Source: Paraglomus occultum (Eukaryota; Glomeromycota; Glomeromycetes; Paraglomerales; Paraglomeraceae). From it: a DNA stretch of 64,000 bases. The first letter of the stretch is position 1, and each line of letters opens with the position of its first letter. The notes beneath the pieces are model-generated. The model made no database searches and was not told the DNA's origin. It was given only the letters and a program-made list of their open reading frames with translations. Positions 20,981-34,104 of this stretch are shown in pieces. The position numbers were made by a program, and so were the translations under genes. The stretch covers positions 1 through 64,000 of the forward strand of contig CAJVPJ010000022.1 of assembly GCA_910592205.1 (NCBI GenBank), written 5' to 3'.

Positions 20981-22965
20981 ATGGCTGAGCAAGGCGAAAT
21001 TCCAGATCATGTAAATCAAATAAGAACGCGTGTAGTCCTTGAATCGGATATCGTTAAAAACGTAAGACAATCAGTCTACTATGTTTCAATTTTCGTTGCT
21101 AGTTTGAAATCCAATTCAAACAGGTTCTCTCTTTTCCCCCCTCCTCCCCCCCTCACCCTCCTTTCCATAAAAGACTGCTGCAACCAACTTTCCTAATACT
21201 TATCCGGACATCGACGACTCATGGCGACATGAAGACTTTTGTCAGGTATGTTACGCATTAATCGTCATTACTTGTAACGCTGCTTATAATGGTGAGATGT
21301 GTGCGAAAATTTTTTATTTTTTATTGAATTTTCCCTAGAAATTTAAAGTGAAAGTATATCGGTTGACAGATATGGAAATGGAATTCGATCTTATTGGTAT
21401 CGATGCTTCCATTGCCAATGCATTCCGGAGAATACTTATAGCAGAGGTATTATGAATGGTCGTGGATGCGATGACTTTGGTATCATCGCATCGTCGGAAT
21501 TTGATATGTGTAATTTGTACAGACTTTTTATGATGAAAAACAATAGTGAGAGTGACAAGACAACTCAGTCTTGTACAAACACTCGGGCAACCCATCCGAA
21601 ACAATTTTTGTTTTGCATGCGAATGCTGGGGTTTCATTGCCACCGCAATCCAATTATTTTACAGTTACTATTTAATTATAGATTTAACATGTTTGTTGTA
21701 CATGAAGGTACCTACGATGGCGATTGAGCATGTCTTTGTTTTCAATAATACATCGATTATAGCAGACGAAGTGTTGGCTCATCGTCTTGGCCTCATTCCA
21801 ATATACGCGGATCCTGGAAAGTTTGACATTAAAAGGCGTAAGTTTGTTGATTTCATAATCACTACACTAAAGCACGTAAATTTATTTTTGTTTTCTCTTT
21901 TCATTTTTAGCTGGCGACAATGCGACGGATGCAAATACCCTTGTATTCCAATTAAAGATTAGCTGTGAACAAAAACCCGATGCACGGCCAGACGAAACTG
22001 ATCCAAATAGAAAGTTTATAAATGCTAATGGTAAAGGATTATCTGACGAGCAATTTAATATCAACAGGCATCTTACACGCAAAAGATAGTTATTGACAAA
22101 GTATGGTTACTACACAGTATATTCTGGAGATCTACTATGGATTCCACAGGGAGATCAAGCAGACAGATTTAAAGATGAAAATGCAATCAGACCTGTTGTA
22201 GAAGACGTGTTGCTCGCAAAATTACGGCCAGGGCAGGTAATTGAATAAATATCTGCGGCACGATTGGATTTTTTTGAAAAATTCTAAACCTGCTTCTTGA
22301 TCGTGTAGGTAATAGATTTGGAATGTCATGCTGTAAAAGGAATAGCCAAGGAACATGCCAAATGGTCACCAGTGGGTTAGTTAGTTAGTTAGTTAGTTAA
22401 TTTGTCTTTATTTCCCCTTCCTGTATTGACCACAACACGTCATTTTTCAATAGCAACCGCATCATATCGTCTTTTACCAGAGATTACTATTAAACAAGAG
22501 ATAGTAGGTGATCTGGCAGATAGATTTGCAGCCTGCTTTGCTCCCGGTGTCGTGGAAGTCAAAAAGGAGAAAGGTAAACATGTATAATTTTTTTTTCTAT
22601 TTTGTAGCAGTAATTGTACTCAATCCGTTGTTAATGCACCAAGGAGTGAAACGCGCAAGTATAGTCAATCCACGTCGAGATACAGTCAGTCGAGAAGTTC
22701 TAAGACACAAAGAATTTCAGGATATTGTTCAATTATCCCGTGTTCGAGATCATTTCATTTGTAAGTTGGCCTTTGTCCCATTTCATGTGTAATCTAACGA
22801 CGCCTATTGCTAACATACGCTGGCTATTCATCAGTCAACGTAGAATCAATCGGCATTCTTCCGCCAGAAAAACTTTTTATGCACTCAGTTGAGATATTGG
22901 TGGAGAAATGCGTACTGCTTAGAGAAGCGTTAGAGCGCAAGATTGAAGATTCCATGCAAGAATAA
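20981..22965 (+). CDS. RPC40: RNA polymerase I and III shared subunit RPAC1 (AC40)
   Basis: A ten-exon gene: 20981..21061, 21174..21245, 21339..21446, 21708..21837, 21911..22030, 22118..22236, 22309..22375, 22454..22573, 22644..22760 and 22835..22965. All phases agree, giving 354 residues (yeast AC40 has 335). The protein is the alpha-like subunit that pairs with AC19 to nucleate Pol I and Pol III assembly. Landmarks: [99 protein letters not shown] and [19 protein letters not shown]. Intron 8 has an alternative in-frame acceptor at 22607 that would add twelve residues; the chosen acceptor (22643) better matches animal and yeast proteins. Intron 7 opens with a GTTA microsatellite. Confidence 0.96.
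22376..22399 (+). repeat. (GTTA)6 microsatellite forming an intron donor
   Basis: Six perfect GTTA units begin at the first base of RPAC1 intron 7, so the 5' splice site GTTAGT is the first of several overlapping copies. Only the first keeps the reading frame, because units are four bases long. Confidence 0.9.
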
Positions 22966-25900
22966 ACAAGGTAATAATTTAATGTAGGATTTCGTCGGCT
23001 AGCCCTGTAAAATGCCGGGTAATTCTTAAAAATTGTACGTTGAGTCATGTGACAGCGTATAATCGAAATCCGAATTTTTCAAGTATGGACTCGTAAGCTC
23101 AGTATCGTGCAGAAAAGTTCCCTTCTAAATAATTGGACGATCAAAGATAGCAACGTAGCTGGAAGAAGGCATAGAATCAAGGATCATAAATTTTACTATA
23201 GAATTACGTAGATGCAGATTTATACACTATCGTCATGAAGAAATCGCAAAAAAGTCTGATCAAATAAAATGATTTGACAAAACGTCGTCTGTTCTCTTGG
23301 AAACAATTGGGATATGAAAATGGTACGCATTGGAGAGACATTCTAACTTGCCTTGGTGAACGATCATCGGTGCTGTATTGTTCATCCAATCGGCTTGTTT
23401 CTCTAAATTACATAATACCACGATGCTACTCTCATTCACCGATCAGATCGTCTTGAATCGGTGCATAACGTGGTCTTTCGTAAGGAACCCTTTAGCAGTT
23501 TGGATCGGACGCTTCCCTACGTAACTCAAGATCGAGATTGGAATGGAAACGTATGACATGGTAGATTGACGCCATTAATGGTCAAACGATCGATAGGTTA
23601 ATTTACGAAACAAAAATTAATGTGAATACTATATACGGCATATCACATACAGCGCAATGTCTTTAATATATTTAATAAGTTATTTGTCATCCACAATTGA
23701 TAAACCGATTTATCAAAATAGTATACAATACATTACCACAAATGCCCATAAAACCCATAGTCCAAAACGACATCATTCTCATCGATCACCGTACCATTAA
23801 TAGCCCGTTATTACAGTTGAGAACGTTTCCAAATTAATGTTGGTACATTTTGTTCAACGTATTGCTTAAGCTTATACCATGAACAGATTTTCACACACTA
23901 GTTATTTCGAAGAAGTCTGGTTTGCATGCATTTCTAATTAATTTGCTTTATATTAATGCAGAAGCAAGTCCAATAAGTTAAATTGTATGTCGATATTCAC
24001 ATTTAATACGAAATTTGGGTGGTATAATAAGAATAGATTTTTATTGATTCGTGCTAAAAATTTGAAAATTAATATTAGCAGCATACCATTTCATTTATTC
24101 TCAAAGAAGCGAGTATTAAATATTCCTGCTATCAATTTGTATTTCGGAAAAAGAACTATAACATAATAAACAAAACCTACTTAATACATTTTACAAGCCA
24201 TAATAGAATTACATCTGAAAAAAAAAAATCAGTGGGCTTGGAACATGTCTGACAAGACAGAATAATGTATTCGTTTGCAGTAAAGTAAATTGTAAAGATA
24301 AAGTTTTTCCATTTCAAAAAAACTTTTTCGTGACATTAATACCGTCGCAACAGTTTGAATTCCCGTTGTTTAGATGTCAAAGATGAGCTTCTGTAAAACT
24401 TATCCAGTAAATATAGCTTTGACTATAAAATTTTATTAATTTTAGAATGAATTAATTTTTTTAACTAAATAGCGTAAATCTTCATTTGGTACATTTGACA
24501 AGGAGTTTCAAACGCCAACAATTTTTTGAACTACAGTCTTTGGTTTTGTAGTAGTCTGATCTTGTAATGTAAACTGGTTTCTCACGTTTATAAACTGCTA
24601 CAACGTTGAGATGATTAATCGCTGATTAGATCCACTTACTGCCAGAATATTAATATGACATATCAATCAAAAATTTATTGCAAAAAAAACCCCCCAAGTC
24701 TGTTACGATAACCATAATGGGATTGACTTTTAACGCATACATTCCTTTTTAGTGACTGACAGACGCGTTGAACGATGGAAACTTTAAGCTTTCCAATCGA
24801 TTACATGCAAATGACGACATTTACAATATATATGTCGTACATCTGCACCGGAGCACAGGTGTCTACCTTTCTTTTGTTAATACGGAAAGATTTTAAAACG
24901 TCGGGTAAATCGAAATTAATATCGTCTGAGAATGATGAGAGAATTTGGTTTTGCGCCAATAATAATTAGCATAAGTTAGGCAAAGAATGTCCAACGGAGG
25001 ATGTTTAGTATGCAATTATAAATTAAAAGGACTTCAAACCGATTACGAAGTAGTATGTATCGGAAATTGCTATTGACCGTGTACAGGTAATGTTAATTGT
25101 ATCACATGATACTTGATCATTATTACCGATCAACGATTGATCATTGATAAATTGTTGTTTGTATTACAATGTATCTCTTATTAGTTATTATTATACTTCA
25201 ACTGATAAAGTTAAATCTTTGTATCGCAAATAATTATTTATTTTATTATCTCATCAACTATTGCTATTTGTTATATCTTATTTGATAATTTAAGGCAATA
25301 CTTGTTTATATTACGAATGTAATTCTGCTTTGTTAATAATTCGGCGATAAGTGCTGTCAATTATTTCAAGCCATCTAAATTCAAAGAAGTTTGTTTACTA
25401 TTACAAAGTAACAGCGAGGAAATCGTACACATATGGTATTGCAAATCGGATAGATAGAGGAAATTATAGTAATATGACTGTATGTTAATAACCAGCATAC
25501 CATGTGTCAATTAATGAGGGAAAAAACGCTTTTGTCTATAATACTAACTTTATCAATATTAAATACTATTTTTAGAAAAATATTAAAAATTGAAAAACGA
25601 CGAAAAGCGTACCAATTAATCAATTTGACGGCTAACTAAAGTCTTTGATTGCACAATTATTCAAATAATATTAAAATCATAAAATTTATTTTAAATTTAA
25701 AAACCGCTTGGTAACAATTGATATAATTGAGTAAGAATAAATGACTCAAATGTTGTCTAACCGAATTGTTTACGAACATTAGTAAATCTAAATGTTGAAA
25801 GAACAAACGGATTTGCATATTATGCGACGTTTTTACCATCCGCATTCTCAAGTATAATAGATCACATGATTGCGGCAAGTGTCTACTATATTTTATAGAA

Positions 25901-27509
25901 CAGAGCTTCATTGGGATGTGCTTTACGGCAATGAGTTTAACAGTACTCGAGAGCGAGGCTTCGAATTATGGTTAGCAAAAAGACAATAAGATATTTAATG
26001 ATAGTAAAGGAGTCCGATGTTTTCGTAAATAAAATTTTATAGTTGTGACATAAACATCTAATATACAATTTAAATAGTGAAACCAATGCTCGAAACTTTT
26101 ATAATATTGCAAAGTTATATTCGTTATAACACACATATTGGAATCCGGCTTCTATCATAATTTAGGGAAAAGGGCAAATTAAATGCACCACAAATGGAAA
26201 AGATACTACTTTAATGGTTAGATCAAATAGCAAACGCAAGGCTGCGGTATATTACAAGTGGTTGAAAATATAGTAACGAGGGGTTACAATATCTTACACT
26301 TAAACGCCTGATAGACAATTTTGTCTAAAGCTAAGATAATGAGAACAATCGTGTTAGCACCAAAGGTTACCGTGATTTAGATCAAGGCTCTCAAGAATGA
26401 TCAACTAAACCTGTTTTGAAAATACGAACGAACAAGAATTGGGTTGTGGGAAGAACTCTTCCGAGTTGCAATTGTTTCAAGAATAAATACAGTGTTTGCT
26501 TGGATATTTGCGCATTCAACAATTACTTCTAAAAAAACAAAACTATAAGCAGAAGCAGAGGATTATTTCGACATAGACGAGACGCTATTGACATGTGAAG
26601 TTGATCTCTATCTTTGTTCATATGGTATTAAAAAACTTTTTTGAAATAGGGTTAGATGTCAGAATGAGGCATAATAATAAATGGTTTCTCACGTAAAAAT
26701 TTTCGACTTAACATATTTAACGAAACAATCGCCATACCCCCAGAGTTTTAGTAACCAATTCAGTCCTTTTCTTTTGATCTTAGCAATGTCCAAAATTTAG
26801 ATCCTTCAAAAGAAAATTGGGACGTCAAAATGTGGAGCGATTATTGTTTATTATTACTATGAGGTAGATCTCTTGCGATAATATTGGTATTACAATAGTA
26901 TTTTGCAACTTATTCTTGAAAAAAGAATGCGCCACATATATACGATGGATTACAATATGCTTTTGTTAGTTGTCCGTATGTTCTGAGAAGCTGACAATTT
27001 ATAATATCAATTAATACAATGAAACGAATATTAATATTGTAAACGAACTTCGTGTAGCGTGCAGTCATCTTTGATTTCCATTTCTAGTATCGTATCGGTA
27101 TATATATACGTAAGCCATCTCACTAGTGAAACATAATATCAGAGTGTTTGCCTATTAATTATTCAAAGGATGCATGCATATAGAATCTAATGATACATGC
27201 GAGTTATAATAAACTTAATAGTTAAAGCATTTATTTTAATTTTATTGGTTTTAAACGCACAGACATACATATACATGACTGCATGCATAATATGTAATAC
27301 AAAATGTTCTATTACTATCCAATTAGTTAATTATTATTAAAGAAATTAATAGACCACGTTTCAGACATGCTCTAAAAGTGGAGAATGCGTGTTCGAATCT
27401 GCTTCACAAGAAGGCAGAATCATACAACCAATATCTAATCTGTTTCGACTAAAACATTGGCCAAATTCCATCACATAACATTATATCACTTCTACTTTCT
27501 AAAGCTGAT
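22966..27509. other. AT-rich intergenic region
   Basis: About 4.5 kb downstream of RPAC1 with only short frames (60-84 codons), none with a recognisable motif. Short runs of A, C and T occur, for example near 24680. I saw no RNA gene, terminal repeats or domain. Confidence 0.45.
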
Positions 27510-28110
27510 CATTATAGCCTTGACGCTACTGCTCATTACAGTTACGATTGGGCACAAAACGTTCACGTGCCCCATTCCGGTCAACAGGTAAGATTTATTA
27601 TCTCCGTCCACGTAAAGTGCATTTATTTGGTGTTAAATATGAAGCAGTACGCAAACAAATTAATTACGTTCCTGATGAGAACGAATCAATATGAAAAGGT
27701 CCTAATGATACGCTGAGCATGGTATTCGGTGTAATTAAAAGACTGAATAGTAATAGAGGCGGAAAACATCTAAAGATTACTTGTGATAATGCGGGTGGAT
27801 AGAATAAAAATAATGCCCCCAATTGATTTTACTTATATTTAGTAATTTGCGGTTATTCTAATAGTATCGAATTAAATTTCATGGTACCTGGGCATACTAA
27901 ATTCAAGTGTAATGGCAGTTTGGATTGATTAAAAAGCTTTATCGAAAAACATTTTGTTAGAGATGGATTCAGGGATATTACTTGTTCACAACCAATATAT
28001 ACTGGCAATGAACAACATATTTGGACTAAAATTTCCTTCATTATTTTAATGGTTTTCAGTAAAGATTTCACTCTTGAAAATGTCTTAATCAAGAAATGAG
28101 AGGACAAGAA
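27510..28110 (+). pseudogene. Decayed DDE-transposase-like gene (DN-x-GGQNKNN family)
   Basis: Read across frames on the plus strand, the peptides YDWAQNVHVPHSGQQ, YYLRPRKVHLFGVKYEAV, RKQINYVPDENES, ITCDNAGG[stop]NKNN, LNFMVPGHTKFKCNG and FVRDGFRDI occur in order. This is the layout of a large family of transposase-like proteins common in these fungi, whose normal core motif is DN-x-GGQNKNN followed by PGHTKF-x-x-D. The copy is dead: it has a one-base frameshift near 27590, a TGA near 27690, a TAG replacing the Gln of GGQ near 27798, and a TGA after the PGHTKF block. The family name (possibly DUF7869) is from memory and unverified. Confidence 0.7.
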
Positions 28111-28149
28111 GACTTTTATTATAGATTTTTTAAAAGTTATTAATTTTTA

Positions 28150-28375
28150 GAAAACTGACTAAAAGAAAGGATTGCTGAGTTGGATAAGAAAAATCAAGAC
28201 ATTATTCGAGTTAACAATGAAAAGATTAAAGCATTGGAAATTGATAAGAAGGAGTTGGAAGAAAAGTGGAAGAATTAGAAAAAGGGTAGACATTGAGATT
28301 GAAATAAACTTAAAAGCGTTAGAAAGTCCAAAGAATGATATAATAGAAGAGTTTTTGTAGAGAATATGAAAAAGT
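28150..28375 (+). pseudogene. Coiled-coil coding relic
   Basis: A plus-strand frame reads LKERIAELDKKNQDIIR, then VNNEKIKALEIDKKELEEKW, a heptad-like charged helix, before hitting closely spaced stops from about 28277. It lies directly after the transposase-like relic and may be part of the same decayed gene or of a second inserted gene. No family is recognised. Confidence 0.4.
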
Positions 28376-29913
28376 TTGTCTTATTATCAAACAAAGAACA
28401 GAGAAAGTTAATTTGATTAAAGAAGATGTCAAGCAAGTTTGACACTTATTTTACAAAGAACATGTAATAGTAATCAAAATATTATTAACCAAATTAGTTA
28501 AATTTCAGCCACCTCAGCTTCTCATTTACACGACGTTTACGTTGTCTGATTTTGTTGCAGCATACCCCAATTATTATTATGAAAAATTAAAAAATTTAAA
28601 ATTCTGAAATGAAAAACATAACATTATTGAAACAGCCGGTTCTATATTTTCTAAACAGTATCAACAACATTAAATTTTAATATTGTAATTTCGTAATAGT
28701 AAGAGCTTATTATTAATCGCTCTAGTTCTGTTAATAAAATTAAAAACTTGTGTATTAAACGTAGCAAACTTAACGATCAAGCAAAGGTTAAAATATCAAA
28801 TGTAAAATGCAGAAAATATGTCCCAAGTTCCGGTTCTGGTCCTAATATTAAATTTTCAGATTGTTTCAGAAGTTGGATCAAAGCAAACATTTGTCGAATT
28901 AAAATATTGAGTTACTACTACTATAAATAACAATAAGATATTAGTATCAATTCTTCACCAGTCTTGCAATAAAATTTAATTTCTGGTTATTGATTTAGTT
29001 TACTACGGAATTACTTATTACTTGCAAGATGCCAGTATGTTTGGTTATAGTCATGCAAACATTCCAACACAAACCTGCTGGCTCATGTATAGTTATGTTA
29101 ATATATGTTAGTAAATAACTATGTAAGCCTTTGATATCAAAACTTACATCATCTGATTGATGCTCCAAAATGTCAATGTAAATAACAGTCTCCACACCTA
29201 TTCGAGCTTCCTTTAATATTAAATGTACTGGTAATATCTTCATTAGAGTCATCACTTGTATATTCTATATCTCTGCATTGAATGTATTAGCATTAGTATT
29301 AGCCTTTTATCTATTTATTCGAATTCTTTCCGCAAATCATAATACCAAATAATGAATGGAACACACGTAACATGGTAAGCACTTTACGTTGTAGAGATTT
29401 TGTCCGATGAGAAAGGAAAGTTGTAACCAGATCAACGTCCGCGCATATTAATATGGAACATAAACAAACCAGCTTGCAAACTGGGTGGTGCACATCATCA
29501 TAATAATAATGGACAATGCAGGAGTTTTCTGGTTATTATTTAAATTAAACAATCCACTGTCAGAAGGAAGAAAAATGCAGTTTTTTTATTCTTAATCCAA
29601 TGTGCCAGATTTCCTAATAAGGACAACGACGGCGGCAAGCCGTTCCCAAATAAATGTAACCAAATAACAAATGATGTGATTGTAAAAGGTTTTGAAACCA
29701 AAATTGAAACCACAGAATGTCAACGTTATTTTGACAAACAATAGTTCTGTGAAAATAAAAAGAATAGCATCGTTAATTGATTGATCCATAAAACAATGAT
29801 TGAACAATTTGACCCCTGAAACTCGTTCGTGGGCGTTAAATGTTTCTTGACACATACCCATTTTTTGTTCGCTTTCTCCCACTTTGCCGTTTTCTTCTAT
29901 CTTCCGTCCTTTA
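28376..29913. other. Intergenic region upstream of the BTB gene
   Basis: AT-rich sequence with short frames near 28748-28930 (+) and 28995-29493 (-) and no recognisable motif. The last 150 bp, pyrimidine-rich on the plus strand near 29875-29910, probably contain the BTB gene promoter and leader. Confidence 0.4.
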
Positions 29914-31629
29914 ATGGCGTCTGATTTCCTAGCCTTACTTTCCAGAGATTTTGGTAACATTCTCGAATCTCGAGACTACGTAGACTTGTCCATAAAGAGC
30001 GGCAAAGAATCTGATGTAAAACTATTCGAAGCCCATAGTCTTGTTGTGTGTGCTCGATGTCCGTATTTCAAAAGCGTATTAGAAAAGAACATTAATATGA
30101 ACAAGAAGTCTTCATACTTTGTCAAACTGGAAAATATCTCACCAGACACTTTTGAACCATTACTCAAGTGAGTATAGAATTCATTAATTTTTGCCAGTAT
30201 GCAACCGCCCAGAGTTCGTTCCAGTAGATCTCATGTCTTTAATAGGTACATATATACAGGTTGTTTGCCAATATCCAAACACTCAGCTGAAGAATTACTA
30301 TCTCTTCTGCTTGCAGCGAAAGAATTAGGTCTCAAAGATCTCGTATCTTACTTCCAGACGCGTTTAGTGACTCATCATTCGCCATATCTGCTACGGAATA
30401 TAATATCAATCAACAAACTTGCTACCGCTAATTCAGACTTGTTCACCGTCCTCAATGATTACTGCAAAAAAATTATCGACTCGCAACCTTCAATTTTATT
30501 CAGATCAAGCGAGTTCGCAACACTTGATGAGGGAATGCTAGTTGCTTTGTTACAAAGAGACGATTTGCAAATACCAGAGAGCTCTGTGTTTGATTATGTT
30601 TTTACTTGGGGACTAGCTAGGCATCCTGGTATGGACGAAGATCCTGGAGCGTGGTCAGCCGAAAATGTTGAATCGTTGAGGAATACCTTAAAAGAGAGTA
30701 TACCATTGATAAGATGGTTTCATATTCCTTCCTGTGACTTTGTGGATAGGGTAAAAGTCTTTGAGAGACTATTACCAGAAGAGTTGTATTACGACCTGTT
30801 ACGTTATTACATGGTTCCGAATTATGAACCTACTTTTATAGTACTACCACCCAGAAACCGTTCGAGCCAGGTCGTTCAAATCTTAAAGCAGATTGTAAGT
30901 GAGGACTGTGCAAGGAGAAATGGCCGAAAATCAATAGTTGCGAACGAAAGCAACAAAGGAAAATCAACATCTCATAATGAATTAGGATCCGTTAGTGAAA
31001 AATCAAAATCACAAGTATCAAGTAAAATCACTCGGCGCTTTTATAGATTGTCAGACTCGGAAGAAGAGTCAATAACATCCCCATTGACAAGGCTATACAT
31101 AGAGCACGACTGTCTCAAGTCGGTCCTATTGACTCGAGCTCAATTAAATTGGCTCGCATCAATCATCCAACCTAATTCACCGTCAACACTCACTTTCACT
31201 CTCCTACTGCGTGGAACTCGTGACGGGTTTTCATCTGAAACGTTTCACAGCCTCTGTACTAAAGTCGGTCCGACAATAACAGTTGCACGTGTTGCACTGA
31301 GTAATGAACTTGTCGGTGGATATAACCCGCTGAACTGGGTTTCTACCCTTGGTTTTGATTATGCTGAAACGGATTCAAGTTTCTTGTTTGGGCTTAGAGG
31401 TCAACAAGAAACTGGGTTGGTAAGTCGTGTTACAGATACATCTACCGCTATCAGATATCACAAGAACTATGGACCTATATTTGGGGGGGGACATGATTTG
31501 GTAATGCTAAATAATACCGAGGTCAGTATGTGGAGTTGTAAAAAATATTCATATGCTAATCGTATAAGGGCAGGAGAAGGTTGTTTCGTGATTGATGAGT
31601 ATGAGGTCTTTGCTGTACAAATAAAATAA
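29914..31629 (+). CDS. BTB-BACK-TLDc domain protein
   Basis: Two exons, 29914..30167 and 30246..31629, giving 545 residues. The BTB/POZ domain covers about residues 15-115 (YVDLSIKSGKESDVKLFEAH, AHSLVVCARCPYFKSVL, YIYTGCLPI), the BACK domain about 125-235 (YCKKIIDSQP, LQIPESSVFDYVFTWGL), and the TLDc domain about 365-545 (LLLRGTRDGFSSETFHSLC, SSFLFGLRG, YGPIFGGGHDLVM). A Ser/Lys-rich linker of about 70 residues lies between BACK and TLDc. BTB-BACK proteins often serve as Cullin-3 substrate adaptors, with the variable domain choosing the substrate; TLDc is linked to oxidative-stress resistance and V-ATPase regulation. Here TLDc would be the recruiting or effector module, which is inference. 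The domain combination is strongly expanded in arbuscular mycorrhizal fungi. It converges on the HTATSF1-like gene, 160 bp away. Confidence 0.93.
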
Positions 31630-31789
31630 TTTGCGCATAGAATATTTTTATTGCAATTATTAAATAGATGAATGATACAAAAAATTATGATATTTGGTCT
31701 CTTGGCAGGGACCGATGATATTAATAAGAAAATCTCGCATACATTTATTCCATATTCCCACGTTGCAAGCTTGTCTGATGTATACAACC

Positions 31790-34104
31790 CTATTCGTCAC
31801 CGCCTGTTTCCAACCATTTAGCATACTTTTCTAATCTCGCAGACTCTTCTTCCTCAGTTTCATCTGCCTTTGAGCCTGATTTTTGGAATCTGCGCTTGCC
31901 ATCATAAAGCCCTGCTTCTACACGACGACCACCAAAGAAGCGACCATTCATTTTCTATTGACAGAAAAAATAAAGAATGGTTTAATAAAACAAGCAGATT
32001 TCCAACCGACTATCCGCATGTACATATTATGAAAATAACATACTAGAATACAGGCTTCAGCACTAAGCGGTTCCTTAAACCTGATCGAAACAACACCTTC
32101 AGGTTCTTTCTGTTTAACGCAGGCACAACATAATTGTCACTATCGAATTCGGAAATCATTGCGCAAAAAAGGAAATAATCCGACTTACGTCGTACAGGAC
32201 TACATTTGTGACTTCGCCCAACTTTTCACATTCTGATCGGATGTCTTCTTTGAGATCCAGAATTAGACCTACATCTTTCTGCAACAAATGTTTTTAACGA
32301 TAACCTCTGTTAAATAGAAATGCTAGTCAAATGCGGCATAGGTATCTTTCTGATTACCTCTATTTCTTCAAGCGTAAACATATGCTTTAGTATGACGATT
32401 TTGCTGTAACGCTCGGCCTTTTTACCAGTTTCTTCGTCAAACCAATCGAGTTTTCTAACAGGCATAGGGAAAATTAAAATCATATTTTCGATAAAATTCA
32501 GACAAGCGCAATATCTAGAGAGAAAAAAAACACGTCCATACTTTTCGAGTTTTTGACGTGCCTTCTGCACTATCTTTTTGTCCGGTTTGTTATTCTTTCG
32601 ATCATTTTGGTTATCAGATGGCTTCGACTCTTTGGACTTGAATTCTGCCTGTAAAATGTGTGTTTTCCAATATGTAAAATCGCCCAATCCAATCCAAGCA
32701 TTCTGATGGGCGGCGATGGTGGCGTTTCAAACAAAACATGTAAATGCAGCATAAACTAACCATCTGGACACGAAGCTTGGACTCTTTGCCAGGTCGTAGG
32801 TCAGTATCATCTAGCAACTGACACGCTAAAGTGACGGATTCTTCTTTCAAGTAAGTGATCAAAGCGTCTCCTTTGAGGTTATTCTTATCGTCTTTGTAAA
32901 GTTTGATCCTTGGTCCGCCTGAGAAATAGTGACGTTAACAAATATATTCTCCATAAAATATTGCATCCATATTGACAGCGATCAATCTTGTGGGGGGGGG
33001 GGGGGGGGCGTTTACGTGAAATTCGTCAAGTTTATCCTTTTTCCTTTTTCCTTATCCCTCGTCATTTTTAATAGTACTAGGACGTACCGTTGACAAAATC
33101 TTCCATTAATAGACCACATTTAGAGAATACTTCTGTCAACTCCTCAACTGTGACATCGCTAGGTAGGTTGGTGACGTAAACCGATGTATTGGTAGGCTTC
33201 CTTTGCTGCTGTTGATGATTGTGCTTTTGTCTTTTTCCTGAATTATTATCTGGCTTCAAAGGGAAATTTAAAAGAGTACATTGATTAAGCAGTCGGCCTA
33301 AATTAGTTAACATAGTCCACTAAAGAGAGTCGTCGACATACGTCGTCCATGGTGTAGACGTTTTTGCGTTTGTTGCGTTTCTCTCGAATTACCGGAGCCT
33401 ATAACAATTTGGCAGTGAGTTGGCTATAGCAATTAAAGAAAAAGAAAAAAAAGGAATCGAATGCAATTTGAAGAATTGGGTAATATAAAACTTTAATATT
33501 ATCATTTTTAACAACCATCGAAAGAGCTTTATTGATAAGCCTTAATCATATCGGAACAAAGTCCCATGTAAAGCAGCAAAGTTGTCAACTTGCAACTAGT
33601 TCTATAACTACGACAAATTACATTGCGACTCGACCATTGACATGAAAAACTTGTGCCTAATGTCTCTGATAAAAGCCACCACTACCTCTGGCGGAAGACC
33701 CCTGTTTGCAACCATAAAAAACCTCAAAATCTTCCTATACCATCAAACCGTTAATTTGCCTCAAGATACGTCAAATTTGCACTTACAGCTTCGTCCACTC
33801 CAGGCACGGAATAGGCCGACTGTTGAGCTTCAATCAATTGCTCATTAAACTGCAAACGTTTCCCAGGCGTCAATGTTCTGTGCTCCGCCCCTCCTTCGAG
33901 CTCATTTATTCTATAGAAGCTGTGTCCTCATACCATAGGAAACCAAGCCCCTTGTGCTTCATCGTATTCGTATGGAACTCCGTCGTCGTCTGTATATGTC
34001 CATTTTCCTGTTTCTTCAATAAAATGCATACGTGGATCAGAAGAAAATTCTGATTTTACGCTAGAAACGGGATTTGTCGTGGTGCTGGTATCGTCAGTCG
34101 ACAT
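31790..34104 (-). CDS. CUS2: Splicing factor HTATSF1/Cus2-like, two RRM domains
   Basis: A ten-exon gene on the minus strand: 34104..33934, 33849..33787, 33398..33342, 33253..33088, 32918..32761, 32648..32542, 32454..32358, 32278..32189, 32109..32044 and 31954..31790. All phases agree, giving 379 residues. The family (Tat-SF1, yeast Cus2) helps U2 snRNP join the branch site and binds SF3B1. Seen in order: an N-terminal GYF-like motif (VPYEYDEAQGAWFPM), RRM1 from about residue 113 (TSVYVTNLPSDVTVEELTEV, RIKLYKDDKNNLKGDALITY), a basic linker, and the U2AF-homology RRM2 from about 245 (KLDWFDEETG, KIVILKHMFTLEEIE, EPEGVVSIRFKEP, NGRFFGGRRVEAGLYDG). RRFFGG-type residues fit a UHM that binds Trp-containing ligands. 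The long acidic tail of human Tat-SF1 is absent. Intron 4 contains 17 G. Confidence 0.94.
32992..33008. repeat. Poly-G run (17 G) in an intron
   Basis: Seventeen consecutive G on the plus strand lie inside intron 4 of the HTATSF1-like gene, so the transcript carries 17 C. Some 75 bp separate it from the exon 5 donor side, so it does not overlap a splice site. Confidence 0.9.

Noticed and set aside
27394-27410. GTTCGAATC-like T-loop motif, possible tRNA
   Set aside because: The flanking bases do not form a T stem and no acceptor or anticodon arm can be drawn; it lies just upstream of the transposase-like relic.
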